A DNA stretch of 64,000 nt from Stenotrophomonas maltophilia (GTDB lineage: Bacteria; Pseudomonadota; Gammaproteobacteria; Xanthomonadales; Xanthomonadaceae), in the NCBI RefSeq assembly GCF_003970865.1, contig NZ_RXLZ01000005.1, positions 1 to 64,000 of the forward strand, read 5' to 3'. Shown piece after piece: positions 7,886 to 15,418 of this stretch (position 1 is its first letter; the number at the start of each line of letters is the position of its first letter). A program made the translations under genes and the position numbers. A model generated the notes under the pieces. That model worked only from the letters and a program-made list of their open reading frames with translations, was not told the origin of the DNA and did no database searches.

Positions 7886-8938
7886 TCAGATTCCCAGCAT
7901 GCGGTGCAGTGATGCGGCGTCGGTGCCACTGTCGGCAAAGTCGTCGAAGGCGCGTTCGGTCACGCGGATGATGTGGTCGCGGATGAAGGCGGCACCCTCG
8001 CGTGCGCCGTCTTCCGGGTGCTTCAGGCAGCATTCCCATTCCAGTACCGCCCATCCCGGGAAGTCGTACTGGGCGAACTTCGAGAAGATCGCCTTGAAGT
8101 CGATCTGGCCGTCACCGGGTGAACGGAACCGCCCCGGGCGATCGATCCAGTTCTGGTAGCCGCCGTAAACGCCGCTGCTGGCACTGGCGCGGTACTCCGC
8201 ATCCTTCACATGGAAGGCGCCGATGCGCGCGTGGTAGCGGTCGATGAAACCCAGGTAGTCCATCTGCTGCAGCAGCAGATGGCTGGGGTCGTACAGGATC
8301 TTGGCGCGCGGGTGGTGATCGACCACATCGAGGAAGCGCTCGAAGGTCGCGCCATCGTGCAGGTCCTCACCCGGGTGGATCTCGAAGCACAGGTCCACGC
8401 CGCAGGCGTCGAACGCATCGAGGATGGGGCGCCAGCGGCGGCCGAGTTCGGCGAAGGCCTCCTCCACCAGTCCCGGTGGGCGTTGCGGCCACGGATAGAA
8501 GTAGGGCCAGGCCAATGCGCCGGAGAACGTGGCATGCGCGGTCAGCCCCAGGCGCTGGCTGGCTTTGGCAGCCAACACCAGCTGCTCCACTGCCCAGGCC
8601 TGGCGGGCGGCGGGATCGCCGCGCTTGTCCGCGGGTGCGAACCCGTCGAACAGGCTGTCGTAGGCCGGATGGACCGCGACCAGCTGCCCCTGCAGATGGG
8701 TGGACAGCTCGGTGATCTGCACGCCGTGCCCGGCCAGCACGCCGGCAATGTCGTCGCAGTACGCCTGGCTGCGCGCGGCCTCGGCCAGATCGAACAGGTG
8801 GGGCGCCGTGGTGGGGACTTGTACGCCAGAATAGCCCAGACCCGCGGCCCACCCGGCCAGCGTGTCCAGCCGATCAAAAGGAGCTGCGTCGCCGATGAAC
8901 TGCGCCAGGAACAGCGCTGGACCCTTGAGCGTCTTCAA
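7886..8938 (-). CDS. Cytosolic sugar phosphate isomerase/epimerase-family TIM-barrel protein
   Basis: 350 aa from the TTG at 8938 (KTLKGPALFLAQFIG), with GAGGG 9 bases upstream. A TTG at 8959 would put the start inside the operator, so the shorter form is preferred. No signal peptide. IolE/xylose-isomerase-like barrel with metal-site segments LCFEIHPGED, ILYDPSHLLL, AFHVKDAEY and AVLEWECC. First gene of the - arm, directly behind the operator at 8954-8969 and divergent from lacI. Third barrel of this superfamily in the locus and the only one kept in the cytoplasm. Confidence 0.85.
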   Translation of the reverse strand: MKTLKGPALFLAQFIGDAAPFDRLDTLAGWAAGLGYSGVQVPTTAPHLFDLAEAARSQAYCDDIAGVLAGHGVQITELSTHLQGQLVAVHPAYDSLFDGFAPADKRGDPAARQAWAVEQLVLAAKASQRLGLTAHATFSGALAWPYFYPWPQRPPGLVEEAFAELGRRWRPILDAFDACGVDLCFEIHPGEDLHDGATFERFLDVVDHHPRAKILYDPSHLLLQQMDYLGFIDRYHARIGAFHVKDAEYRASASSGVYGGYQNWIDRPGRFRSPGDGQIDFKAIFSKFAQYDFPGWAVLEWECCLKHPEDGAREGAAFIRDHIIRVTERAFDDFADSGTDAASLHRMLGI

Positions 8939-8953
8939 CGTGATTCGCCCTCG

Positions 8954-8973
8954 ATGCAATCGATTGCATTATC
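8954..8973 (-). promoter_or_regulatory. LacI operator and -10 element of the - arm, shared with lacI
   Basis: Perfect 16-bp palindrome ATGCAATCGATTGCAT at 8954-8969, containing the same 14-mer as at 252-265. On the - strand GATAAT (8968-8973) abuts it as a -10 candidate, the same spacing of -10 to operator as on the + arm. Lying between the divergent isomerase and lacI genes, it should also allow autoregulation. A convincing -35 is not obvious. Confidence 0.75.
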
Positions 8974-9033
8974 CTAGCAGGGGCTCACGCAGGACCTGTT
9001 GTGCAGTGCACAGCGGACAGGAGAACTAACGCC

Positions 9034-10041
9034 ATGGCCACCATCTACGACATCGCAAAGCACGTCGGCGTCTCCGCAGGCACGGTGTCGCGGGCGCTTT
9101 CGCGGCCGGACAAAGTCCTGCCAGCCACCCGCGCGCGCATCGAGCAGGCTGCCGCCGCGCTGGGCTATGTACCCAACACGGTGGCCCGCACGCTCAAGAC
9201 CCAGCGCAGCGGCAAGATCCTGGTCACCGTCCCGGACATCGCCAATCCGTTCTTCGCGCAGATCCTGCAGGGGGCGGAGGACGCCGCGCAGGCCGTTGGC
9301 TACGCAGTGCTGCTGGGCGATACCCAGCATCAACCGGATCGCGAGGAGCGTTATGCGCAGATGCTCCGGCGCAACGAGGCCGACGGCATGATCGTGCTGG
9401 GGCATCGCCTGCCACCCACGGCGCGCGAGATCGTCCAGCAGCGCGGTGCCGCCGCGCCGGTGGTCAACGGCTGCGAGTTCGATCCCGCACTGGGCATTCC
9501 CAGCGTCCATATCGATAACGCCGCGGCCGCGAGGGCGGTCATGGAACATCTGTATGGGCTGGGACACGAGCGGATTGCCGTGGTCGGCGGACCGCCGGAC
9601 AATCCACTACACCAGCAACGGCTGGAAGGGGTGCGGGCGGCCGGCAAGGTGCGTGGACGCCTGCGCCAGCTGAACATCGTGCCGGGGGATTTTTCGGTGG
9701 AATCCGGCCATGCGGCTGCCATGGCGCTGCTGGACGGCACATCCGCACCAACGGCGATCTTCTGCTTCAGCGACCAGATGGCGCTGGGCACCCTGGCGGC
9801 CTGCCGGGAGCTGGGCATCCGCGTGCCGGAGGACCTGTCCATTGTCGGCTTTGACGACCTGGCCTCCTCGCGCTACCTCACCCCGCCGCTGACGACGATC
9901 AGGCAGCCGATGCGGGAGATTGGTGAGCGCGCGGTCAACCTGCTGCTTGCCATCATCGAACACGTGGACGTGCCGCTGCAGCAGACGCTGGATTTCAGCC
10001 TGATGCTGCGGGGTTCAACGGCGCCACCCAGGCGCGCGTGA
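9034..10041 (+). CDS. LacI-family transcriptional repressor of the glycoside locus
   Basis: 335 aa from the ATG with GGACAGGAG upstream; the GTG at 9001 adds residues before the helix-turn-helix and is unlikely. N-terminal DNA-binding headpiece TIYDIAKHVGVSAGTVSRAL (residues 3-22), hinge near residue 55, then a periplasmic-binding-protein-like effector domain ending with the family segment VGFDDLASSRYLTPPLTTI. The divergent palindrome next to it and an identical one 8.7 kb away define its probable regulon: both arms of the locus. The inducer is probably a sugar or keto sugar of the pathway (inference). Confidence 0.92.
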   Translation: MATIYDIAKHVGVSAGTVSRALSRPDKVLPATRARIEQAAAALGYVPNTVARTLKTQRSGKILVTVPDIANPFFAQILQGAEDAAQAVGYAVLLGDTQHQPDREERYAQMLRRNEADGMIVLGHRLPPTAREIVQQRGAAAPVVNGCEFDPALGIPSVHIDNAAAARAVMEHLYGLGHERIAVVGGPPDNPLHQQRLEGVRAAGKVRGRLRQLNIVPGDFSVESGHAAAMALLDGTSAPTAIFCFSDQMALGTLAACRELGIRVPEDLSIVGFDDLASSRYLTPPLTTIRQPMREIGERAVNLLLAIIEHVDVPLQQTLDFSLMLRGSTAPPRRA

Positions 10042-10156
10042 GGCAGGGGGGCCGCCGTGAGTCCTTGATCCCGAATTGACGCAGAGCTGTCAGACTCACG
10101 GCAGGCAGCCCGGCAAGGGCCTTGGTGGCAGCTGCGATCGCTCAAGGGGGTCGGCA

Positions 10157-11209
10157 ATGCCGTTCTTGACGGACTCGACCGAGGTCTCGGTCGAAGGCAT
10201 CGGCGCGGCACGGCGCATCGGCTGGATGCGTTTCGTGGGCAACGGGTTGGGGGCGATCCCCATTGCTTCGATCATGCTCGAACGCCAGGACGGTGCGCTG
10301 GCGTGGGTCCTGCTGCTGCTCAATGCGCTGGCCTGGCCGGCGCTCGCGCTGGTGCTGACCCATCGCTCACGGCAGCCCGCGGTGGTCCAGTTCCGCTGCA
10401 TGGTGGTTGATTCCTTCTTTGGCGGCGCCTGGATCGCCTTCATGGGGCTCAGCGTGGTGCCCAGTGCGTTGTTCGCTGCGCTGCTGGTCGCCGACAAGAT
10501 CGCCGCCGGCGGGGTGAAGCTGGCGGTACGGGCCACACTGGCACTGGTGGTGGGGTTCGCGCTCACCTGGTGGGTGCTCGGGTTTCCCTATCAGCCGGTG
10601 TCATCGCAGCGCACGATCGTGCTCAGCGTGCCGTTCCTGTTCGTCTACGGCATCGGCCTCAGCATCCTCAGCTGGCAGCTGGCGCGGCGGGTGAAATCGC
10701 AGAACCGCCAGTTGAAGCGGCTGAGCCGGATGGACCCGCTGGTGGAGCTGGCCAACCGCGGCTTCCTGATCGTCCGCGCGCAGCAGGCACTGGACAAGGC
10801 GCAGAGGCAGGGTGGTTTCGCCTGCCTGCTGATGCTTGATGTGGATGACTTCAAGCGCATCAATGACTCGCATGGTCATCGCGCCGGAGACGAAGTGCTG
10901 CGCCATATCGCCTCCACCTTGCGCGCCTTCGCCCGGCCCGGCGATACCCCTGCGCGGCTGGGAGGTGACGAGTTCGTCGTGCTGCTGCACGACTGTGCGC
11001 CCATCGATGCGATGCATGTGGCAGAGCGGGTTCGCCTGCACCTTCTGGAAGCAGCACGGCAGGCAACGCCGGGCATCGAGTTCAGCGTCAGCATCGGCAT
11101 CGCGGCGACGCCGCGCGGTGGCAGTGTCGAGGACTGGCTGGCATTGGCCGACCGCGCGCTCTACCACGCCAAGCGCCAGGGCAAGAACAACGCCAGCTAT
11201 GGCGAATGA
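10157..11209 (+). CDS. MASE2-type membrane diguanylate cyclase (GGDEF)
   Basis: 350 aa from the ATG with AAGGGGG six bases upstream. Residues about 20-175 form a MASE2-like membrane sensor of several helices (WPALALVLTHRS, DSFFGGAWIAFMGLSVVPS), as in AdrA/DgcC. The catalytic domain has LDVDDFKRIND, an intact GGDEF (269-273) and an inhibitory RxxD site (RPGD, 260-263) five residues before it. So it should make c-di-GMP and be subject to product inhibition. No EAL domain. Its 3' end overlaps the convergent LysR gene by 13 bp. Confidence 0.9.
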   Translation: MPFLTDSTEVSVEGIGAARRIGWMRFVGNGLGAIPIASIMLERQDGALAWVLLLLNALAWPALALVLTHRSRQPAVVQFRCMVVDSFFGGAWIAFMGLSVVPSALFAALLVADKIAAGGVKLAVRATLALVVGFALTWWVLGFPYQPVSSQRTIVLSVPFLFVYGIGLSILSWQLARRVKSQNRQLKRLSRMDPLVELANRGFLIVRAQQALDKAQRQGGFACLLMLDVDDFKRINDSHGHRAGDEVLRHIASTLRAFARPGDTPARLGGDEFVVLLHDCAPIDAMHVAERVRLHLLEAARQATPGIEFSVSIGIAATPRGGSVEDWLALADRALYHAKRQGKNNASYGE

Positions 11210-12093
11210 GGTGCTGCCACGTCTCTGGCGCAGGCCAGCAGCTGGGCGGCCGTTGCCGGAGGCTCGCAGCGCACCGCCAACTGCAGCGTGGTGGTCGGCA
11301 TGCCCAGTTCCAGCGCAACAAAGGCCAGGCCGCTCCGGTGCATGCTCTGCATCGACGCCGGCACGATGGCGATACCCAGGCCGGCGGCGGCAAGGTTGAT
11401 GGCTGAAGCCACCTGCGGCGCTTCCTGCTGGATGGCCGGAGTGAACCTCTGGCTGCGGCAGGCGGCGACCACGTCTGCACTCAGGCCCTGGCCCGATTTC
11501 CGCGAGAACAGGATGAAACGCTCATCGCGCAGCTCGACCAGCGCGATGCTCGCCCGGCATGCCAACGGGTGATCGGCTGGCAGCACTGCCACCAGCGGCT
11601 CGGCACTGAGTTGCTGTGTCACCCGTTCACCGGCATCGGAAAACGGCGGGCGCACGATCACTGCATCGAGCTCGCCGTCATCCAGGCGCCGGACCAGGGA
11701 TTCACTGCCATCTTCGACCAGCTGCACCTGTACTGCCGGATGCGTCCGCTGGAAGCTGCGCATCAGCGCGGTGACCGCTTCGTTGTAGGTCGCTGATTCG
11801 GTCAACCCCAACGTCAACGTGCCGACCTCGCCGCGTGCGGCGCGCAATGCCTCTTCCTTGGCCTGGTCAACGCGCGCGAGGATGTCTTCCGCCGCTTTCC
11901 AGAACACCCGCCCGGCATCGCTGAGCACGATGCCGCGTCCCTGGCGATGGAACAACGGCGTTCCGATCTCTTCCTCCAGTGCACGGATCTGCTGCCCCAG
12001 CGGCGGCTGGGCGATGTGCAGGGCCTCGGCGGCTTTGGTGAAGCTCTGCAGCTGGGCGGTCATGACGAAGTAGCGCAGGTGGCGCAGTTCCAT
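11197..12093 (-). CDS. LysR-family transcriptional regulator
   Basis: 298 aa from MELRHLRYFVMTAQ. N-terminal winged HTH (FTKAAEALHIAQPPLGQQIRALEEEIGTPLF, residues about 17-47), then a two-lobed effector domain. The sequence is of the BenM/CatM-like group (MELRHLRYF, RGIVLSDAG). Divergent from the isocitrate lyase/PEP mutase-family gene with 108 bp between starts, the usual arrangement for a LysR regulator and its target. Inducer unknown. Confidence 0.9.
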   Translation of the reverse strand: MELRHLRYFVMTAQLQSFTKAAEALHIAQPPLGQQIRALEEEIGTPLFHRQGRGIVLSDAGRVFWKAAEDILARVDQAKEEALRAARGEVGTLTLGLTESATYNEAVTALMRSFQRTHPAVQVQLVEDGSESLVRRLDDGELDAVIVRPPFSDAGERVTQQLSAEPLVAVLPADHPLACRASIALVELRDERFILFSRKSGQGLSADVVAACRSQRFTPAIQQEAPQVASAINLAAAGLGIAIVPASMQSMHRSGLAFVALELGMPTTTLQLAVRCEPPATAAQLLACARDVAAPHSP

Positions 12094-12201
12094 TGGAACC
12101 TCGGACGTTCTGATGCTGTACGAACACGGTATTGGACGGTCGCCGGTGGCGACAACATCATCGGTATCCCACGCCAAATGTCCATCTGCAAGGGAGACCA
12201 C

Positions 12202-13053
12202 ATGAAGAAAACACGCCAGCTGCGTAACCTGCTCGGGCACGGCCGCAGCGTGATCGCACCGGGGGTCTTCGACGGCCTGTCGGCCCGCCTGGTGGAGCTG
12301 GCCGGGTTCGAGGCGGTGTATGCCAGTGGCGGCGCTATCGCGCGTTCGGCCGGCGTGCCCGACATCGGGCTGCTCGGATTCACCGAAGTACTGGCGCAGA
12401 TCGAGAAGATCGTCGATGCCTGCGACCTGCCGGTGATCGCCGACGCCGACACCGGCTTCGGCGGCACCGCCAACGTGGAGCGTACGGTACGTGCATTCGA
12501 GCGAGCAGGCGTCGCCGCGCTGCATATCGAGGACCAGACGTTCCCCAAACGCTGCGGGCACCTGGATGACAAGGCGCTGGTCGACGCAGCCGAGATGTGC
12601 ACGAAGATCCGGGTCGCCTGCCAGGCGCGGCACGATCCGGAGCTGATGATCATTGCGCGCACCGATGCCATCGCCTGCGAGGGCCTGGACGCGGCCATCG
12701 GACGGGCGCAGGCCTATGTGGAGGCGGGCGCGGACATGATCTTCGTCGAGGCACCGGAAACCCTGGAACAGATCGAGGCGATCTCGCAACGGGTGCCCGG
12801 GCCGAAGCTGATCAACATGTTCCATAGTGGCAAGACGCCGCTGGTGCCAGTGGAACGGCTGGCCGAACTCGATTACCGGTTGGTGATCATCCCTTCGGAC
12901 CTGCAACGGGCCGCGATCCGGGCCATGCAGCGCACGCTGCAGGAGATCGCCGCGAGCGGGGACAGCGGACGTATTGCCGGCGAGCTGGCCAGCTTCGGCG
13001 AACGCGAGACGATCGTGCGCACGACACGGTACCTGGCGCTGGACCGGGTGTGA
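12202..13053 (+). CDS. Isocitrate lyase / PEP mutase-superfamily enzyme (oxaloacetate decarboxylase or methylisocitrate lyase-like)
   Basis: 283 aa from the ATG preceded by AAGGGAG. PEP mutase/isocitrate lyase barrel: VIADADTGFGG (metal-binding Asp residues), ALHIEDQTFPKRCGHL with the KRCGH catalytic loop, and MIIARTDAIA. The KRCGH Cys is the acid catalyst in lyases, so a C-C lyase or decarboxylase acting on a 2-hydroxy or 2-methyl diacid is more likely than a phosphonomutase. Too short for isocitrate lyase. No prpC/prpD neighbours, so prpB is not supported. Probably controlled by the divergent LysR protein. Confidence 0.82.
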   Translation: MKKTRQLRNLLGHGRSVIAPGVFDGLSARLVELAGFEAVYASGGAIARSAGVPDIGLLGFTEVLAQIEKIVDACDLPVIADADTGFGGTANVERTVRAFERAGVAALHIEDQTFPKRCGHLDDKALVDAAEMCTKIRVACQARHDPELMIIARTDAIACEGLDAAIGRAQAYVEAGADMIFVEAPETLEQIEAISQRVPGPKLINMFHSGKTPLVPVERLAELDYRLVIIPSDLQRAAIRAMQRTLQEIAASGDSGRIAGELASFGERETIVRTTRYLALDRV

Positions 13054-13068
13054 TCGCGCCGGCGCCGC

Positions 13069-13983
13069 TCATGCAGGCTCGGGACTGCCAGCGCCGTTGG
13101 CACGGTGGGCGGCCTCGGCGAAAGTGCGGCTGATGATCTGTAGCGTGGACGAACGGACGGCGGAGTGCTGCCAGTACAGCGGAACGGCCAATGTGCGGAC
13201 CGGATCGAGCGCCACGAGGGACCGGTCAGCCAGTGCCGCGTCGACCTGTGCGACCGGCGCGATGCTCCAACCCAGGCCCGACCGCACCGCATCGAGGATG
13301 TCGGTGCAGGCGGGAAGATGATGGGCTGGTGGGCTGATCCTGGCCCGGGTGATCTGCCTGAGAAACATCCAGGGCAGTTCATCGCGTCGGTTGAAGATCA
13401 GCATGGGCGCACGCGCAAGGCCTCGCGCATCGATCCCTTCGGGGAAGTAGCGCTGCGCGAACGTTGGCGAGGCGATGGGGCGATAGCGCAGGGTTCCCAG
13501 TGAAAGCACATTGCAGCCTTTCAATGGCCGGGCCTGTGAAGTGACCGCACCCAGGACCGTGCCTTCGCGCAGCATCGCCAGCGTGCCGTCGGCGTCTCCG
13601 ACGCGGATGTCGAATATATACCCGTGCTGTTGATGGAGTGTCGCCAGTGCATTCATCACCCAGCTCTGCAGTGAGTCCCGGTCCACTGCGACGGTGACCG
13701 CCAGTGGCAGGAGGGACGAGGTGCGCTCGGCATTCAGATCAGCCAGAGCTTCCGCCTGCAGTACTTTCATCGGTTGCAGGCGCAACAGTAGCTTTTCACC
13801 CGCAGGTGTCGGCAGGCAGGGGGTCTGGCGGACAAGTAACACCTGCCCCAGCCGATCTTCCAGTGCCTTCACCCGCTGCGAAAGCGCGGAGGCGGTGAGC
13901 GAAAGCCGGCGGCCGGCGGCCTCGAAGCTGCCTTCTTCGAGGACCGTGGCGAATGCCGCAAGTTGTGGGTGAATGAGATCCAT
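13069..13983 (-). CDS. ArgP (IciA)-like LysR-family regulator
   Basis: 304 aa from MDLIHPQLAAFATVLEEGSF. HTH segment FEAAGRRLSLTASALSQRVKALEDRLGQVLL is typical of ArgP/LysG; the rest is a LysR effector domain. Convergent with the PEP mutase-family gene (16 bp) and 7 bp after the ferredoxin stop, so it may be co-transcribed with nrdAB. No lysE/argO exporter beside it, unlike the paralogue at 46326-47231. Whether it binds arginine/lysine or has been recruited to nrd control cannot be told from sequence. Confidence 0.85.
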   Translation of the reverse strand: MDLIHPQLAAFATVLEEGSFEAAGRRLSLTASALSQRVKALEDRLGQVLLVRQTPCLPTPAGEKLLLRLQPMKVLQAEALADLNAERTSSLLPLAVTVAVDRDSLQSWVMNALATLHQQHGYIFDIRVGDADGTLAMLREGTVLGAVTSQARPLKGCNVLSLGTLRYRPIASPTFAQRYFPEGIDARGLARAPMLIFNRRDELPWMFLRQITRARISPPAHHLPACTDILDAVRSGLGWSIAPVAQVDAALADRSLVALDPVRTLAVPLYWQHSAVRSSTLQIISRTFAEAAHRANGAGSPEPA

Positions 13984-13990
13984 GAACGGC

Positions 13991-14278
13991 TCAGCGTTGC
14001 GGGAACAAGGTGCCACCGCGGTCGGGGCAGCGACTGCAGTCGACAATGATCGATTCTCCAACGCTGCAGCAGCATGGGAGAAGTTCGGAAGGGCCAAGCA
14101 TCGCCAGCGGTGGCCTGGTGTAGGTGACGACGCCGGCGACCACCTGCAGCCTGCATGCACCGCAGAAACCACTGCGGCATTGGTACTCGACGTGGTGCCC
14201 GGTGCGTTCCAGACCTTCGAGCAGGGTTTCGCCTTGTTCAAGGCAGAACACCGTGTCGCGGGTAGCCACGAAGATCAC
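13991..14278 (-). CDS. yfaE: YfaE-type [2Fe-2S] ferredoxin for class Ia ribonucleotide reductase maintenance
   Basis: 95 aa from a GTG that overlaps the nrdB stop (GTGA), so coupled to nrdB. Plant-type ferredoxin fold with the cluster ligands C34-x4-C39-x2-C42 and a fourth Cys in the CCC run at 69-71. Function by family and position: delivers electrons to NrdB to regenerate its diferric-tyrosyl cofactor. The C-terminus CSRCPDRGG is unusual and cysteine-rich for such a short ferredoxin. Confidence 0.88.
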   Translation of the reverse strand: MIFVATRDTVFCLEQGETLLEGLERTGHHVEYQCRSGFCGACRLQVVAGVVTYTRPPLAMLGPSELLPCCCSVGESIIVDCSRCPDRGGTLFPQR

Positions 14279-15411
14279 AATTCGATCCCCGCGAAGTCCT
14301 CCTTGGCCACTTCCGCATCAATCTGGCCAACCAGATAGGAGCTGAGCTGGACCTCCTGCGGGGCTACCTGCACTGTGTCGGAGGCCAGCCAGGTGTTGAT
14401 CCACGGCAATGGATTGCTGCGTATCGTGCCGAAGGAAGGCGCCAGCCCGATCGCTTTCATTCGCACATCGGTGATGTATTCCACGTACTGGCCGAGAATC
14501 TCCTGATTGAGGCCGATCATCGAACCATCCTTGAACAGATACTCGGCCCAGGCCTTCTCCTGCTGGGCCGCTCGGTGGAACATTGTCCGGCACTCCGGCT
14601 CGCATTCGGCGGCGATTGCGGCGAAGTCGGAATCATCTTGCCCGGTCCGCATCAGGTTTAGCATGTGCTGGGTACCGGTCAGGTGCAGGGCCTCGTCACG
14701 CGCGATAAGGCGGATGATCTTGGCGTTTCCTTCCATCAGCCGACGTTCGGCGAAGGCGAATGCACAGGCGAAACTGACATAGAACCGGATCGCCTCCAGG
14801 ATGTTGACGCTCATCAGGCACAGGTAGAGCTTCTTCTTCAGGTCGTGCAGATCGATCTGCACGCTTTCACCATCAATGACGTGCAGGCCGGGGCCCAGCT
14901 TTGAGTACAACAGGGAAGACTGGATCAGGTCGTCGTAGTAGCGCGCGATGTCGCTGGCTCTCATGCGGATCTCGACGTTGTCGACGATGTCATCGAAGAT
15001 CGGCGAAGGATCGGGAACGACATTCCGCAGAATGTGCGTATATGAGCGCGAATGAATGGTCTCCGAGAATGCCCAGGTCTCGATCCACGTCTCCAGCTCG
15101 GGCAACGAGACCAGCGGCAGAAGGGCCACATTGGGGCTGCGCCCCTGGATGGAGTCGAGCAGGGTCTGGTACTTCAGGTTGCTGATGAAGATGTGCTGCT
15201 CATGTGCCGGCAAGCGCTGGAAGTCGATGCGATCCTGGGACACATCGACTTCTTCGGGACGCCAGAAGAAGGACAGCTGCTTTTCGATAAGGTGCTCGAA
15301 GATCGGGTGCTTCTGCTGGTCAAAGCGTGCCACGTTCACCGGCTGACCGAAGAACATCGGCTCATGCAGTGCATCGTTGCGGGTGGTGGGAAAGATGCTG
15401 TAGGGGGACAT
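14275..15411 (-). CDS. nrdB: Class Ia ribonucleotide reductase, beta subunit NrdB
   Basis: 378 aa (E. coli 376). Diiron carboxylate protein; the radical tyrosine is Y124 in [17 protein letters not shown], with ligands in this helix and in [15 protein letters not shown]. The C-terminal tail, which docks on NrdA, ends EDFAGIEL. Starts 7 bp after the nrdA stop and overlaps the ferredoxin gene. Supplies the tyrosyl radical for dNTP synthesis. Confidence 0.96.
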   Translation of the reverse strand: MSPYSIFPTTRNDALHEPMFFGQPVNVARFDQQKHPIFEHLIEKQLSFFWRPEEVDVSQDRIDFQRLPAHEQHIFISNLKYQTLLDSIQGRSPNVALLPLVSLPELETWIETWAFSETIHSRSYTHILRNVVPDPSPIFDDIVDNVEIRMRASDIARYYDDLIQSSLLYSKLGPGLHVIDGESVQIDLHDLKKKLYLCLMSVNILEAIRFYVSFACAFAFAERRLMEGNAKIIRLIARDEALHLTGTQHMLNLMRTGQDDSDFAAIAAECEPECRTMFHRAAQQEKAWAEYLFKDGSMIGLNQEILGQYVEYITDVRMKAIGLAPSFGTIRSNPLPWINTWLASDTVQVAPQEVQLSSYLVGQIDAEVAKEDFAGIEL

Positions 15412-15418
15412 AGGGGCC

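Noticed and set aside
8939-8959. TTG at 8959 as start of the cytosolic TIM-barrel gene
   Set aside because: It lies inside the operator palindrome and has no RBS. The TTG at 8938 has GAGGG at a good distance and keeps the operator upstream.
12202-13053. Assignment as prpB (methylisocitrate lyase)
   Set aside because: KRCGH loop and length fit the superfamily, but there is no prpC, prpD or acnD neighbour and the divergent regulator is LysR rather than a prp-type regulator.
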